From NCBI RefSeq assembly GCF_004331035.1, contig NZ_SJNT01000002.1:1-64000 (forward strand): a stretch of 64,000 bases of DNA. Direction: 5' to 3'. Both the position numbers and the translations under genes were made by a program. Below, piece by piece: positions 46,671 through 55,662 of the stretch. The notes beneath the pieces are model-generated. The model saw only the letters and a list, made by a program, of their open reading frames with translations. It was not told where the DNA came from and did no database searches. Each line of letters begins with the position of its first letter. Within the stretch, counting starts at the first letter, position 1. This stretch comes from Acinetobacter sp. ANC 4910. Lineage in GTDB: Bacteria > Pseudomonadota > Gammaproteobacteria > Pseudomonadales > Moraxellaceae.

Positions 46671-48845
46671 TTGAACACTTGGCTTACTCGTCTGAAGCAA
46701 ACCACTTATAACACTACTTTTATGTATAACGTACGCATGATTATTGCGTTCTCAGGTACTGCTTTTGTTCCCTACTTTTTAGGGCACCAACTGGCAACCA
46801 TCCCCCTTACCTTAGGTGTTGTGGCTGCGGGTCTGAGTGACATTGATGACCGCTTCTCGGTGCGTCTTTTAAATTTGGTTTATACCTATATCGGTTTTTT
46901 TGTTACAGCAACTTCAATTTATTTTCTTTTTCCACACCCTGTTCTATTTGCAATCGGACTCATTATTTCCTGCATTGGTTTTATTTTATTGGGTTCTTTA
47001 GGGCGTCGCTATGCCACCATTTCCTATGGCTGTTTGGTCATTTCCGTGTATTCCATGTTGGGCGTACATTTATTTGATCAATGGTATATGCAACCCTCGC
47101 TATTGGTTGCAGGCGCGGCATGGTATGGCTTAATTTCAACCATCAGTTTCTTATTGTTCCCCGTTCGCCAAGTCCAAGACAAATTATCTGAATGTTATTC
47201 ATCGCTAGGTAACTTCCTGTTTGCAAAATCCAATCTTTTTGATGTCGATATGACGCCACAAAGCTACCAGCAAAGCATGATTGATTTGTCACTTGAAAAT
47301 GGCAAGTTAGTCGGTATCTTTAACGAAATGAAAACTGCGCTACTCACCCGCCTAAAAGGTGACCGTGGTCAGCGCGATACTCGACGTAGTTTGCAATATT
47401 ATTTTGTTGCACAAGATATCCATGAACGAGCCGATTCCGCTCACATTGACTATCAAATTCTGACCAAAGTTTTTGAACATAGCGATATCCTGTTTCGCTT
47501 TCAACGTATTTTATCTATTCAGGGTAAAGCCTGTAAGGATTTGAGTGAAAGCATTTTATTGCGGAAAAACTATAAACATAACAAACGCTTTAAACATACT
47601 TTTCAAAATCTAAAAGTGTCTTTAGAAAAATTGCGGGACGACAACCATTACGATCCGATTTGGATCAATGCCCTGTTCTCCTTATACCAAAACCTGAAGT
47701 CAATTGATGCTCAGTTGCGTAATTTGGAAACTGAACAAAACATTGTTTTTGATAAAAGTAAACATATTGAAAACCAGCTGAAGGATGATGATCTTAAAGG
47801 TTGGGATGATATTGTCATTCGAATCAAACAGCATCTTACGCCTGAATCCGTTTTATTTCGCCATGCCATTCGACTCTCAATTGTGTTACTGGTCAGCTAT
47901 ATTTTTGTACAAGTAACCCAAATTCAATATGGATACTGGATTATCTTAACTGCTCTGTTTGTTTGCCAACCCAACTTTAATGCCACCAAACGTCGACTCC
48001 GCCTACGCGTAATCGGAACCCTAATCGGGATTATCATTGGTGAGGCAGTACTGTACTTTATTCCTTCAATTGAAGGTCAGTTACTGCTGTTGATTTTAAG
48101 TGGCGTGTTGTTTTTTGAATTACGCAGTAAACAGTATGCACAAGCGACTGCCTTTATTACCATCTTGGCCTTAATTAATTTTAATTTAGATGGTTTAGGA
48201 TTTTCGGCAGCCGTACCGCGAATGATTGATACCTTGATTGGTTGTGCCCTCGCATGGCTAGGTGTGACCTTTATTTTTCCAGATTGGAAATTCCGTCGTC
48301 TGCCGCATAGTATTCAACGTAGCTTACAAGCTCAATGCACCTATTTAAATGAAGTGATTCAACAATATAAACAAGGTCGAAATAATAGTTTGAATTATCG
48401 TGTGGTTAGACGTGCTGCACACAATACGGATGCTGATGTCGCATCCCTTATTTCAACCCTTGCGACCGAACCTGACTTTGACCCTACGCAAAAAAGTCAG
48501 GCCTTTGAGTTTCTTTGTCTAAATCATACCTTCTTGAGTTATATCGCTGCACTCGGTGCACATCGTGCCCAAATCACTGACCCTGAAATTCTAAATCTGC
48601 TGAATCAAGCACAGGAAGATATTCAAGGCGCATTACTTAAAGACGAAATGCCTGATTTAACAGCGCAAAATATGTTGCAAACCATTCGACAACGCCTTAC
48701 GCAAGATAAAAAAGAAGATCAATTGTCTTTGATTATTTTGCAGCAATTATCGTTAATGTTCAGCATCTTGCAGCAACTTAGCCACCTCAAGCAAAACTTG
48801 AGCAATGAACGTGACGATCAGGCGACCGAGTTTGCACCTTTATAA
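46671..48845 (+). CDS. YccS/YhfK-like FUSC-family membrane protein
   Basis: The 724-residue protein has two clusters of membrane helices (about 20-165 and 400-520) and two large cytoplasmic regions between and after. The N-terminal SDIDDRFSVRLLNL and the second-cluster YGYWIILTALFVCQPNFNAT are typical of YccS. The family is related to p-hydroxybenzoic acid efflux pumps, and function in YccS itself is not defined. The start is a TTG: AAGGAA lies five bases before it, and no ATG fits better, so UUG initiation is supported. It is divergent from the Bcr-like gene. Confidence 0.88.
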   Translation: MNTWLTRLKQTTYNTTFMYNVRMIIAFSGTAFVPYFLGHQLATIPLTLGVVAAGLSDIDDRFSVRLLNLVYTYIGFFVTATSIYFLFPHPVLFAIGLIISCIGFILLGSLGRRYATISYGCLVISVYSMLGVHLFDQWYMQPSLLVAGAAWYGLISTISFLLFPVRQVQDKLSECYSSLGNFLFAKSNLFDVDMTPQSYQQSMIDLSLENGKLVGIFNEMKTALLTRLKGDRGQRDTRRSLQYYFVAQDIHERADSAHIDYQILTKVFEHSDILFRFQRILSIQGKACKDLSESILLRKNYKHNKRFKHTFQNLKVSLEKLRDDNHYDPIWINALFSLYQNLKSIDAQLRNLETEQNIVFDKSKHIENQLKDDDLKGWDDIVIRIKQHLTPESVLFRHAIRLSIVLLVSYIFVQVTQIQYGYWIILTALFVCQPNFNATKRRLRLRVIGTLIGIIIGEAVLYFIPSIEGQLLLLILSGVLFFELRSKQYAQATAFITILALINFNLDGLGFSAAVPRMIDTLIGCALAWLGVTFIFPDWKFRRLPHSIQRSLQAQCTYLNEVIQQYKQGRNNSLNYRVVRRAAHNTDADVASLISTLATEPDFDPTQKSQAFEFLCLNHTFLSYIAALGAHRAQITDPEILNLLNQAQEDIQGALLKDEMPDLTAQNMLQTIRQRLTQDKKEDQLSLIILQQLSLMFSILQQLSHLKQNLSNERDDQATEFAPL

Positions 48846-49005
48846 AAGATATTAAATTCTACACATTACAAATTGGCTTGCGGGACATTAAAAATTTTGC
48901 TGTTAAAAAAGCAGCATCTTACCCGCAATACAATGCATTTATAACGTATCAACCCTGTGTATTTAATGCTAAACTTTCTCCAGTTTTAAATTTGCTCTTT
49001 TCACT

Positions 49006-49566
49006 ATGACCGCAAAAAATTTATACGCTTACACGCTACAACCTGTGAACTACGAAATCTCTGAAGCCGAGCAGCGTCATGCTCAGTTGGTGATTTGGCG
49101 TAGTACCAATAAAATTAGCACCAAAGCATGGATGATTATGGGTGCCATCGTAGCTCTTGCGATTTTGGGCATCATCTTATTAAAAAACTACTCAACCATT
49201 TTCTGCTGGGTGGCAATTGTTGGGGTGGCTTTATACCTTGCAATTCGTACTTATGGCTTAGAATGGTATGTTAAACGCAAAATGAATGAATTTCCTGTGC
49301 AGGAAATCAAAGGCGTAAAATTGGGTGTACAACCTCACGGTCTCGTGATGCGCCAACAAATGGGCATGCAAGAAGGTGTGGGTGCCATTGGCTGGAAAGA
49401 CATTTATGAATGGTATAACACGCCAGAATTTATGTTGTTGAACTTTAAAGTGAAAGGTCAACAAGGTGCCTATATTTTACCTAAGCGTATGGACTCGCGT
49501 AATTTCTCTTTCGAGACTATTCGCAAACATCTAAATGAGTCTGTAGGCGAAGCGAAGAAAATCTAA
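49006..49566 (+). CDS. YcxB-like membrane protein
   Basis: The 186-residue protein has two adjacent hydrophobic helices (about 41-60 and 66-84), then a cytoplasmic domain with the YcxB-type features GAIGWKDIYEWYNTPEFMLL and YILPKRMDS. Function is not established. The ATG lacks a clear ribosome-binding site (CTCTTTTCACT). It is monocistronic, with a terminator, and shows no link to either neighbour. Confidence 0.75.
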   Translation: MTAKNLYAYTLQPVNYEISEAEQRHAQLVIWRSTNKISTKAWMIMGAIVALAILGIILLKNYSTIFCWVAIVGVALYLAIRTYGLEWYVKRKMNEFPVQEIKGVKLGVQPHGLVMRQQMGMQEGVGAIGWKDIYEWYNTPEFMLLNFKVKGQQGAYILPKRMDSRNFSFETIRKHLNESVGEAKKI

Positions 49567-49581
49567 GCAGCCGAATGCAAG

Positions 49582-49611
49582 AAAAGCCTTCTGAAATATG
49601 AAGGCTTTTTT
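49582..49611 (+). terminator. intrinsic terminator of YcxB-like gene
   Basis: AAAAGCCTTC and GAAGGCTTTT around TGAAATAT, then T. Confidence 0.88.
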
Positions 49612-49629
49612 ACGAAACAAATTAAAAAT

Positions 49630-49648
49630 GATAATGAGAATAAATATT
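49630..49648 (+). promoter_or_regulatory. Fur box
   Basis: The 19 bases starting GATAATGAGAAT match the Fur consensus GATAATGATAATCATTATC at 15 positions. They lie upstream of a TATAAT at 49685-49690 and 80 bases before the reductase start, so iron repression is likely. Confidence 0.65.
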
Positions 49649-49727
49649 ATCCTCAAAATCCACATTATCTTCTAAATCTTAAGCTATAATTTCGTCAATT
49701 TTTTCACACTTCCAACACTTGACCATC

Positions 49728-52466
49728 ATGTTGAAAAAAATATTTTTCCAAATTCATTGGTTTATGGGGATTACCGCTGGATTAATACTGTCCATCATGG
49801 GCGTAACTGGCGCTATTTATTCTTATGATCAACAAATCCTTAAATGGATCAATACGGATAGCTATGTTGTGCAGGCTGAAAATCGAGACAAGCTGACACC
49901 AGCTGAACTCTATTTACATTTTCAGCACGTCGATTCCAATATCCAAATTAACAGCATCACAATTGCGAAAGACCCTACTGCGTCAAGCACCGTCAATATT
50001 GTCAAAGAAGGTGCTCGACGCGGCTATAACATGATGGTCAACCCCTACTCTGCTGAAGTTCTGCCAGAAATAAAGGGACAAGGCTTCTTCCAATTTGTGC
50101 AGCAGTTGCATCGTAATTTAACCGTTGGTCCTGTAGGTAAACAAATTACGGCTGCATGTACACTCATGCTGATTTTCTTTGTCTTGAGTGGTCTCTACTT
50201 ACGTTGGCCCAAAAAACACTCAGTTAAACAATGGTTATTTGTTAAGCCCAAACTCAAAGGTCGTAATTTTCTGTGGGATTTACATGCCGTGGTGGGTACG
50301 TGGGTGGTGGTGTTTTATTTACTCATGGCATGTACAGGACTCTACTGGTCTTATGATTGGTGGCGTAGTGGCATGTTCAAGGTTATGGGGGTTGAACAAC
50401 CGAAACCAGAAATGCAAGGCGGTAAACCCGAAGGGCAAGCTCCACGTGGGGCATCAGGTGAACAACGTGGCCAACATGTTCCTCAAGATCGTTCTGATCA
50501 CACTGAAGGTCGAAATGGTACAGCACGCAGTCAAGCTGAAACGAATGATCGCAATCCAGAATCACGTCAAGCCTTTGATGGTATGAAAGGTAATCCTGAA
50601 GCTCGAGAACGTTCAAATAGTGAAACCAAAGGCTCCGAACAACATGCTGAATTCAGTCCAGCACAAATGCAAACGGTACTTTCACAAACATGGACAGGCG
50701 TGCAAGCTAAACTTGGACATGACTATTCAACACTGACCTTAAATCTTCCGAAAAAAGCAGATGGCAAAGTTGAACTTGGTTTTGTCGATCCAACCCCGCA
50801 ACATGACCGAGCACGCAATAAAGCCATCTATAACTATCAAACTGCAACCGTGCAAGATGTTGAATTATATGCAGACAAAAAGCTCAATGAAAAAATCATG
50901 AGCAGTATGCTGCCTGTACACCGAGGTAGCTTCTTTGGTCCTGTGTATCACTTCTTTGCAATGCTTGCCGCACTTGCAATGCCATTGTTCTTTGTCACAG
51001 GATGGATGTTGTATCTTAAACGTCGCAAGCAGAAGAAATTAACTCAAGCAGCCCGTTTAAGCCATTATGGCATTACTGTAGATCCAAATGCGAAACCTTG
51101 GCTTATTGCTTATGCATCACAAACGGGTGTGGCCGAACAATTGGCTTGGCGTACAGCCACCAGTTTACAAGAAGCTCGCCAACCTGTAACCGTCAAAACA
51201 GTGCAACAATTGACCCTAGAAGATCTACAATCTGCTCAACAAATCTTGTTTGTTGCAAGTACTTATGGTACGGGCGATGCACCTGATCTTGCTTCTGGTT
51301 TTGCCAAGAAAATACTGAATAGTCAAATAGATTTAAGCCATGTGCATTTTGCAGTATTGGCCTTAGGATCGAAAGAATATCCAGACAGTTATTGTCGCTT
51401 CGGACATGCCATTGCTGCTTGGCTCAAACAAAACCAAGCACACGCACTGTTCGATACCATAGAAGTCGATAATGCCAACCATGAAGATATACAGCGTTGG
51501 AATCATGCACTCGCAAAAAGTAGCAAGCTTGAGCTGCAAGCAATGTACATCGATAAAACATTTGATCGCTGGACCTTAACCCAACGTGATTTATTAAATC
51601 CAAATAGTCTTGGCGCACCCGCATTCAATATCGAACTTCAAGCCAAACATGAAGCACATTGGCAAGCGGGGGATATTGCAGAAATTCAACCCGGCAATAG
51701 TCCTGCACGTATCGCTGCATTTATGGCGAAACATCAAATTGCACCCCAGACTCAGGTGGAATCTTTAGCTGTTACAATTGAACAGGCGTTATGGGATAAA
51801 CAACTGAATATCGATGTTGAACCTTTTGCCAACATGGAACATTTGCTTGAGCAACTGCACACTTTGGCTTCACGTGAATATTCGATTGCCAGCATTCCAT
51901 CACAACAAACACTGCGTTTGGTGGTGCGTCAGCAAAGTGATCTCACAGGTGAACTTGGTCTAGGTTCTGGCTGGTTAACTGCACATACTGAAATTGGACA
52001 AGAAATTGCACTCCGTATTCGCAATAATGAATCATTCCACCTCATTGATGACAATCGCCCTATCATCTGTATTGGTAACGGAACAGGCCTTGCTGGACTG
52101 ATGAGTCTGATTCATGCTCGAGTTCGTGCTGATTACACCCAAAACTGGCTCATCTTTGGTGAACGTCAACGGGAACATGACTTTTTCTACCAAAGCACCA
52201 TTGAAGCATGGCAAACCACAGGCATGTTGGAGCGTCTAGATTTAGCCTTTTCACGTGATCAGTCAGAAAAAGTATACGTTCATCATGTTCTACGTAATCA
52301 AGCAACAGAACTTGTAGCATGGTTTAATCGCGGTGCAGTAATTTATGTCTGCGGTAGCATTCAGGGAATGGCCCAAGATGTCGATCAAGCCCTCATTGAT
52401 ATTCTAGGTGAAAGTACTGTAGAGCAACTTCGTCAAGAAGGTCGCTATCGTCGTGATGTGTACTAA
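49728..52466 (+). CDS. PepSY-TM / flavodoxin / ferredoxin-reductase fusion flavoprotein
   Basis: This is a 912-residue membrane oxidoreductase. The N-terminal PepSY-TM part has membrane helices near 10-30, 140-160, 185-210 and 405-430 and several His residues, probable haem-type ligands. A Gly/Gln/Arg/Glu-rich stretch (about 225-310) sits between two of these. A flavodoxin domain (about 450-590, YASQTGVAEQLA) and an FAD/NAD(P)-binding reductase domain (about 610-912, ASREYSIASIPSQQ, CIGNGTGLAGLMS, YVCGSIQGMAQDVDQAL) follow. The layout suggests electrons pass from NADPH through FAD and FMN across the membrane, perhaps to ferric siderophores. The frame opens at a TTG nine bases earlier; the ATG is preferred. 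Upstream Fur box. Confidence 0.85.
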   Translation: MLKKIFFQIHWFMGITAGLILSIMGVTGAIYSYDQQILKWINTDSYVVQAENRDKLTPAELYLHFQHVDSNIQINSITIAKDPTASSTVNIVKEGARRGYNMMVNPYSAEVLPEIKGQGFFQFVQQLHRNLTVGPVGKQITAACTLMLIFFVLSGLYLRWPKKHSVKQWLFVKPKLKGRNFLWDLHAVVGTWVVVFYLLMACTGLYWSYDWWRSGMFKVMGVEQPKPEMQGGKPEGQAPRGASGEQRGQHVPQDRSDHTEGRNGTARSQAETNDRNPESRQAFDGMKGNPEARERSNSETKGSEQHAEFSPAQMQTVLSQTWTGVQAKLGHDYSTLTLNLPKKADGKVELGFVDPTPQHDRARNKAIYNYQTATVQDVELYADKKLNEKIMSSMLPVHRGSFFGPVYHFFAMLAALAMPLFFVTGWMLYLKRRKQKKLTQAARLSHYGITVDPNAKPWLIAYASQTGVAEQLAWRTATSLQEARQPVTVKTVQQLTLEDLQSAQQILFVASTYGTGDAPDLASGFAKKILNSQIDLSHVHFAVLALGSKEYPDSYCRFGHAIAAWLKQNQAHALFDTIEVDNANHEDIQRWNHALAKSSKLELQAMYIDKTFDRWTLTQRDLLNPNSLGAPAFNIELQAKHEAHWQAGDIAEIQPGNSPARIAAFMAKHQIAPQTQVESLAVTIEQALWDKQLNIDVEPFANMEHLLEQLHTLASREYSIASIPSQQTLRLVVRQQSDLTGELGLGSGWLTAHTEIGQEIALRIRNNESFHLIDDNRPIICIGNGTGLAGLMSLIHARVRADYTQNWLIFGERQREHDFFYQSTIEAWQTTGMLERLDLAFSRDQSEKVYVHHVLRNQATELVAWFNRGAVIYVCGSIQGMAQDVDQALIDILGESTVEQLRQEGRYRRDVY

Positions 52467-52483
52467 AAAGCAGTAGCATAAAA

Positions 52484-52516
52484 TAAAAAACCGAGCTTAA
52501 ATAGGCTCGGTTTTTT
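52484..52516 (+). terminator. intrinsic terminator of the fusion flavoprotein
   Basis: AAAAAACCGAGC and GCTCGGTTTTTT around TTAAATAG. Confidence 0.9.
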
Positions 52517-52598
52517 ATTGATCAATTCAATATCATAAGCAGCAATGCCTTAAACTCGGTTACCATTCATGGTAAATATATAAATCCAATTTATACCT

Positions 52599-53384
52599 AT
52601 GCAATCAACACCATTAAAAAGACGATTCGCGGCACTCATTGGAACTGTGCTCTTCCTGGATGGGACTTACTTAATCAGTCTCAATAAAATTCATTTAGGT
52701 ACTATACTGCCGTTGTTGATTGGATTAGGTCTACTGGTCTTTGCAATTTCCTACCCTAAAATTCAAATTTCTATTCATAAAACACCATTGAGAAATATCA
52801 TCTGGCGTGTAGGCTGCTTAGGTTTTCTCCTTTGGAGCACGAGTGTAGTTTGCTTTTTTGTCTATTTACATCTAGCAACTCAAAACAATACTCAGCAAGC
52901 CCCTGTGAAAGCCATTATTGTTCTGGGGAGTGGCATAGAAAACGGGCAACCTTCCGCCACCTTAGCACAACGCTTAGATCGGGCTGCTGCACTGGCAGAA
53001 CAACAACCCAACGTTCCTCTCATTATGACAGGCGGTTTAGATTTTAGAGAGAAATACACTGAAGCAGAAATTATGTCCAAGTATGTGCAGCAAAAATTCT
53101 CTATATCCCCTACCCGTATTTGGCTTGAAGACAAAAGTACCAGTACCGATTTAAATCTAAAAAATAGCCAACCGATTCTAGCTCAGCTCAATATTCAATT
53201 GAATGAACCGATTGCCATCATTACCAGTGATTTTCATACCTTAAGAGCTGCCGCGATTGCCCGTAAACAAGGCTATCGTCATATCATTACTGTAGCCGCC
53301 CCCACTCCTTTAATTAACCGTTATAATTCATGGCTCAGAGAGTATTTTGCTTATGGTAGTGGCTGGCTCTTCAATGAATTTTAA
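52599..53384 (+). CDS. YdcF/ElyC-like DUF218 membrane protein
   Basis: The 261-residue protein has three hydrophobic helices (about 8-28, 33-51 and 68-90). A DUF218 domain (about 102-245) then carries AIIVLGSGIENGQPSATLAQRL, LIMTGG, EAEIM, LEDKSTST and ITSDFHTLRAAAIA. The E. coli relative ElyC acts in envelope biogenesis and peptidoglycan lipid-carrier metabolism; others act on vancomycin sensitivity (SanA). The function here is inferred. Stop 53384 is four bases from the convergent DUF2750 stop, and no terminator lies between them. Confidence 0.85.
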   Translation: MQSTPLKRRFAALIGTVLFLDGTYLISLNKIHLGTILPLLIGLGLLVFAISYPKIQISIHKTPLRNIIWRVGCLGFLLWSTSVVCFFVYLHLATQNNTQQAPVKAIIVLGSGIENGQPSATLAQRLDRAAALAEQQPNVPLIMTGGLDFREKYTEAEIMSKYVQQKFSISPTRIWLEDKSTSTDLNLKNSQPILAQLNIQLNEPIAIITSDFHTLRAAAIARKQGYRHIITVAAPTPLINRYNSWLREYFAYGSGWLFNEF

Positions 53385-53387
53385 AGA

Positions 53388-53849
53388 TTAATTCAGACGA
53401 ATATGACGAGGTAGAGGAAGCTTCATGTCCTGAAATAACTCAGGTTTTTGCATATACACTTGATATAAATAGTTTTTTAAATCTAACAATAGTTTTTCTG
53501 GTGCAACCAAAATATTCTGTCCTTCAGGAGTCAAGTCCATCGAAATGGTGGTATGTTCCTTTCTTAGATAGGGAATCAGTTTTTCTACCAAATCTTTGAG
53601 ACTGATTTCTTTTAATTGATAATCTGCCCAATTATCTCTAATCAACAATTTAGCTAAATTTTTATTTTGCCAGATTGCAAATGCACGTTGCCCTGTTGGG
53701 GTTGCACACAATGCCCAACCATCCTGATATAAAGCACTCACAGATCCTTGAGCAACCATATTTTCAATAAATTGCCGATAGATATTCTGCGCGCTCGGGC
53801 TAGAATTTTGACTTTTAGATGCAGCTTTACGCTGATAAGGGTTTCTCAT
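53388..53849 (-). CDS. DUF2750 family protein
   Basis: The 153-residue cytosolic protein has a basic, disordered N terminus (about 1-22). A compact domain follows with DGWALCATPTGQRAFAIWQ and KLLIRDNWADYQLKEISLKDLV, typical of DUF2750. The family has no known function. It is convergent with the YdcF-like gene with only three bases between the stops, so antisense overlap of transcripts is likely. The tRNA array lies directly upstream on the same strand. Confidence 0.75.
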   Translation of the reverse strand: MRNPYQRKAASKSQNSSPSAQNIYRQFIENMVAQGSVSALYQDGWALCATPTGQRAFAIWQNKNLAKLLIRDNWADYQLKEISLKDLVEKLIPYLRKEHTTISMDLTPEGQNILVAPEKLLLDLKNYLYQVYMQKPELFQDMKLPLPRHIRLN

Positions 53850-53929
53850 ATCAATGATATATATTGAATTATTATTGAGTAATAAATTCTATATAAAAGA
53901 CTGAGCTTAAACAATATGAAGGAGATATA

Positions 53930-54005
53930 TGGTGGGCGCTGACGGGATCGAACCGCCGACATTCTGCTTGTAAGGCAGACGCTCTACCAACTGAGCTAAG
54001 CGCCC
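53930..54005 (-). tRNA. tRNA-Val (UAC), copy 1
   Basis: The 76-base gene has a full cloverleaf, anticodon TAC in CTTACAA, acceptor GGGCGCT and CCA encoded. It is last in the array in transcription order. Confidence 0.97.
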
Positions 54006-54099
54006 TGAAGAATAAAAATAGAGACCTATTTTTATTAAATCTAGATAAAGGAGCTTTATCTGGATTAAACATCTTATTCAGGGTAATAAGATATTAAAA

Positions 54100-54176
54100 T
54101 GGCGCAGCGGACGGGGCTCGAACCCGCGACCCTCGGCGTGACAGGCCGATATTCTAACCAACTGAACTACCGCTGC
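54100..54176 (-). tRNA. tRNA-Asp (GUC), copy 1
   Basis: The 77-base gene has anticodon GTC in CTGTCAC, acceptor GCAGCGG/CCGCTGC, CCA encoded. Confidence 0.97.
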
Positions 54177-54220
54177 AACACGGAATTCTTAAAACCAAAA
54201 TCCATAATTTGTCAAAATTA

Positions 54221-54296
54221 TGGTGGGCGCTGACGGGATCGAACCGCCGACATTCTGCTTGTAAGGCAGACGCTCTACCAACTGAGCTAAGCGCCC
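54221..54296 (-). tRNA. tRNA-Val (UAC), copy 2
   Basis: Same as copy 1 over its 76 bases, with encoded CCA. Confidence 0.97.
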
Positions 54297-54396
54297 TAAG
54301 GCATTAAAAATAGCATCACTATTTTTATGATGCAAGATAAACAACAAAGCTTATCTTTTAAAACACAGCTTGTCAGACTGTAAAACTTCTTTGAAA

Positions 54397-54473
54397 TGGC
54401 GCAGCGGACGGGGCTCGAACCCGCGACCCTCGGCGTGACAGGCCGATATTCTAACCAACTGAACTACCGCTGC
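54397..54473 (-). tRNA. tRNA-Asp (GUC), copy 2
   Basis: Identical to tRNA-Asp copies 1 and 3. Confidence 0.97.
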
Positions 54474-54486
54474 ATCGCAAAGATTA

Positions 54487-54562
54487 TGGTGGGCGCTGAC
54501 GGGATCGAACCGCCGACATTCTGCTTGTAAGGCAGACGCTCTACCAACTGAGCTAAGCGCCC
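54487..54562 (-). tRNA. tRNA-Val (UAC), copy 3
   Basis: Same as the other tRNA-Val copies; 13 bases from tRNA-Asp copy 2. Confidence 0.97.
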
Positions 54563-54583
54563 TCAAAAGCTACTTCGTGTAAA

Positions 54584-54660
54584 TGGCGCAGCGGACGGGG
54601 CTCGAACCCGCGACCCTCGGCGTGACAGGCCGATATTCTAACCAACTGAACTACCGCTGC
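54584..54660 (-). tRNA. tRNA-Asp (GUC), copy 3
   Basis: Identical to tRNA-Asp copies 1 and 2. Confidence 0.97.
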
Positions 54661-54710
54661 ACTTACACAATATCGCATTTGTGGTACAAACAATTATTAA
54701 ACTCATCAAG

Positions 54711-54787
54711 TGGCGCAGCGGACGGGGCTCGAACCCGCGACCCCCGGCGTGACAGGCCGGTATTCTAACCAACTGAACTACCGCTGC
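54711..54787 (-). tRNA. tRNA-Asp (GUC), copy 4, variant anticodon stem
   Basis: Differs from the other three by two compensating changes. The outermost anticodon-stem pair U27-A43 becomes C27-G43 (stem CCGGC/GCCGG instead of TCGGC/GCCGA). Confidence 0.96.
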
Positions 54788-54810
54788 ACTGAGAGTTTAA
54801 CGTAAAGGCT

Positions 54811-54886
54811 TGGTGGGCGCTGACGGGATCGAACCGCCGACATTCTGCTTGTAAGGCAGACGCTCTACCAACTGAGCTAAGCGCCC
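54811..54886 (-). tRNA. tRNA-Val (UAC), copy 4, promoter-proximal
   Basis: First gene transcribed in the array, 27 bases after the -10 element. Same sequence as the other Val copies. Confidence 0.97.
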
Positions 54887-54913
54887 TTAACGTCTTCATC
54901 GTTTGTGTGGTGC

Positions 54914-54941
54914 ATTATAGAGAATCCTGACCCAGTGTCAA
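54914..54941 (-). promoter_or_regulatory. strong sigma-70 promoter of the tRNA-Val/Asp array
   Basis: On the minus strand TTGACA (54941-54936), 16 bases, TATAAT (54919-54914): both hexamers are perfect. GCACC follows the -10, a GC-containing discriminator of the kind seen in stringently controlled stable-RNA promoters. Confidence 0.88.
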
Positions 54942-55113
54942 ACGCTTTTCTCACTGTTTTCATAATTTTATGTTTGAGTGATTAAAAAATAAGTGTTTTG
55001 CTATAAAAACAAGCAAATTCTGTAAGTTATTTAGAAAATATGCGTATTTTTTACACATAGTTCTATCTTTATTTTCAAACATTTTTAACGCTATATATAA
55101 AAATGACGACGGT

Positions 55114-55620
55114 TTAACTTAAATTTAAAGTTTGTTCCGAAATATAGACCAATGCATTTTCAGGAATCAGTTCAAATAGCTCAATCACATCTTGATTACG
55201 CATTCTGATACAACCATGCGACATTGGAATACCCATTGGTTCGCTATCTGGTGTGCCGTGAATATAAATATAGCGATTAAAGGTGTCGCACCCCTCACCT
55301 TTATTAAACTGTGGCTCTAAACCAGCAAGCCATAAAATACGCGACAAGATCCAGTCACGTTCTGGAAACTCTGTGGTAAGCGCCTGATCATAGACCTCCC
55401 CCGTTTCTTTACGTGCAATAAAGACCGCATTGATTGGTGCAGACTCACCAAACTTTAATGCCACTTGATGCCATCCTCTTGGTGTCTTGCCGCTATTTTC
55501 TTGTTCACCAATGCCATTTTTACCCGATGAAATTACATAAAACTTATTATGCTTCGGCAGTTGCAAAGTTTGCTCTGCCAAATCTATTAAAATATCTGCT
55601 TGTTGTAATGAATATTGCAT
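55114..55620 (-). CDS. elsL: cytoplasmic L,D-carboxypeptidase-like YkuD protein, ElsL (LdtK)-like
   Basis: The 168-residue YkuD domain has the active-site motif SHGCIRM with catalytic Cys, and the upstream IHGTPDSEPMG His region. It lacks any signal peptide or membrane anchor, unlike secreted L,D-transpeptidases. The Acinetobacter enzyme of this type, ElsL (once LdtK), is a cytoplasmic L,D-carboxypeptidase that trims muropeptide tetrapeptides during cell-wall recycling. The assignment rests on domain, size and missing signal. It is 42 bases downstream of the DUF454 gene, probably the same transcript. Confidence 0.75.
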   Translation of the reverse strand: MQYSLQQADILIDLAEQTLQLPKHNKFYVISSGKNGIGEQENSGKTPRGWHQVALKFGESAPINAVFIARKETGEVYDQALTTEFPERDWILSRILWLAGLEPQFNKGEGCDTFNRYIYIHGTPDSEPMGIPMSHGCIRMRNQDVIELFELIPENALVYISEQTLNLS

Positions 55621-55662
55621 TGAACTGACCTAAATAAAAGTGCAACTTGTTATAAGCATAAT

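Noticed and set aside
53872-54768. Short open frames over the tRNA genes
   Set aside because: They read through the conserved tRNA sequences on either strand and have no protein-like features.
53930-54886. Regular repeats that resemble a CRISPR array
   Set aside because: The repeats are 76-77-base tRNA-Val and tRNA-Asp genes with cloverleaf folds and encoded CCA. Spacing is irregular and no cas gene is present.
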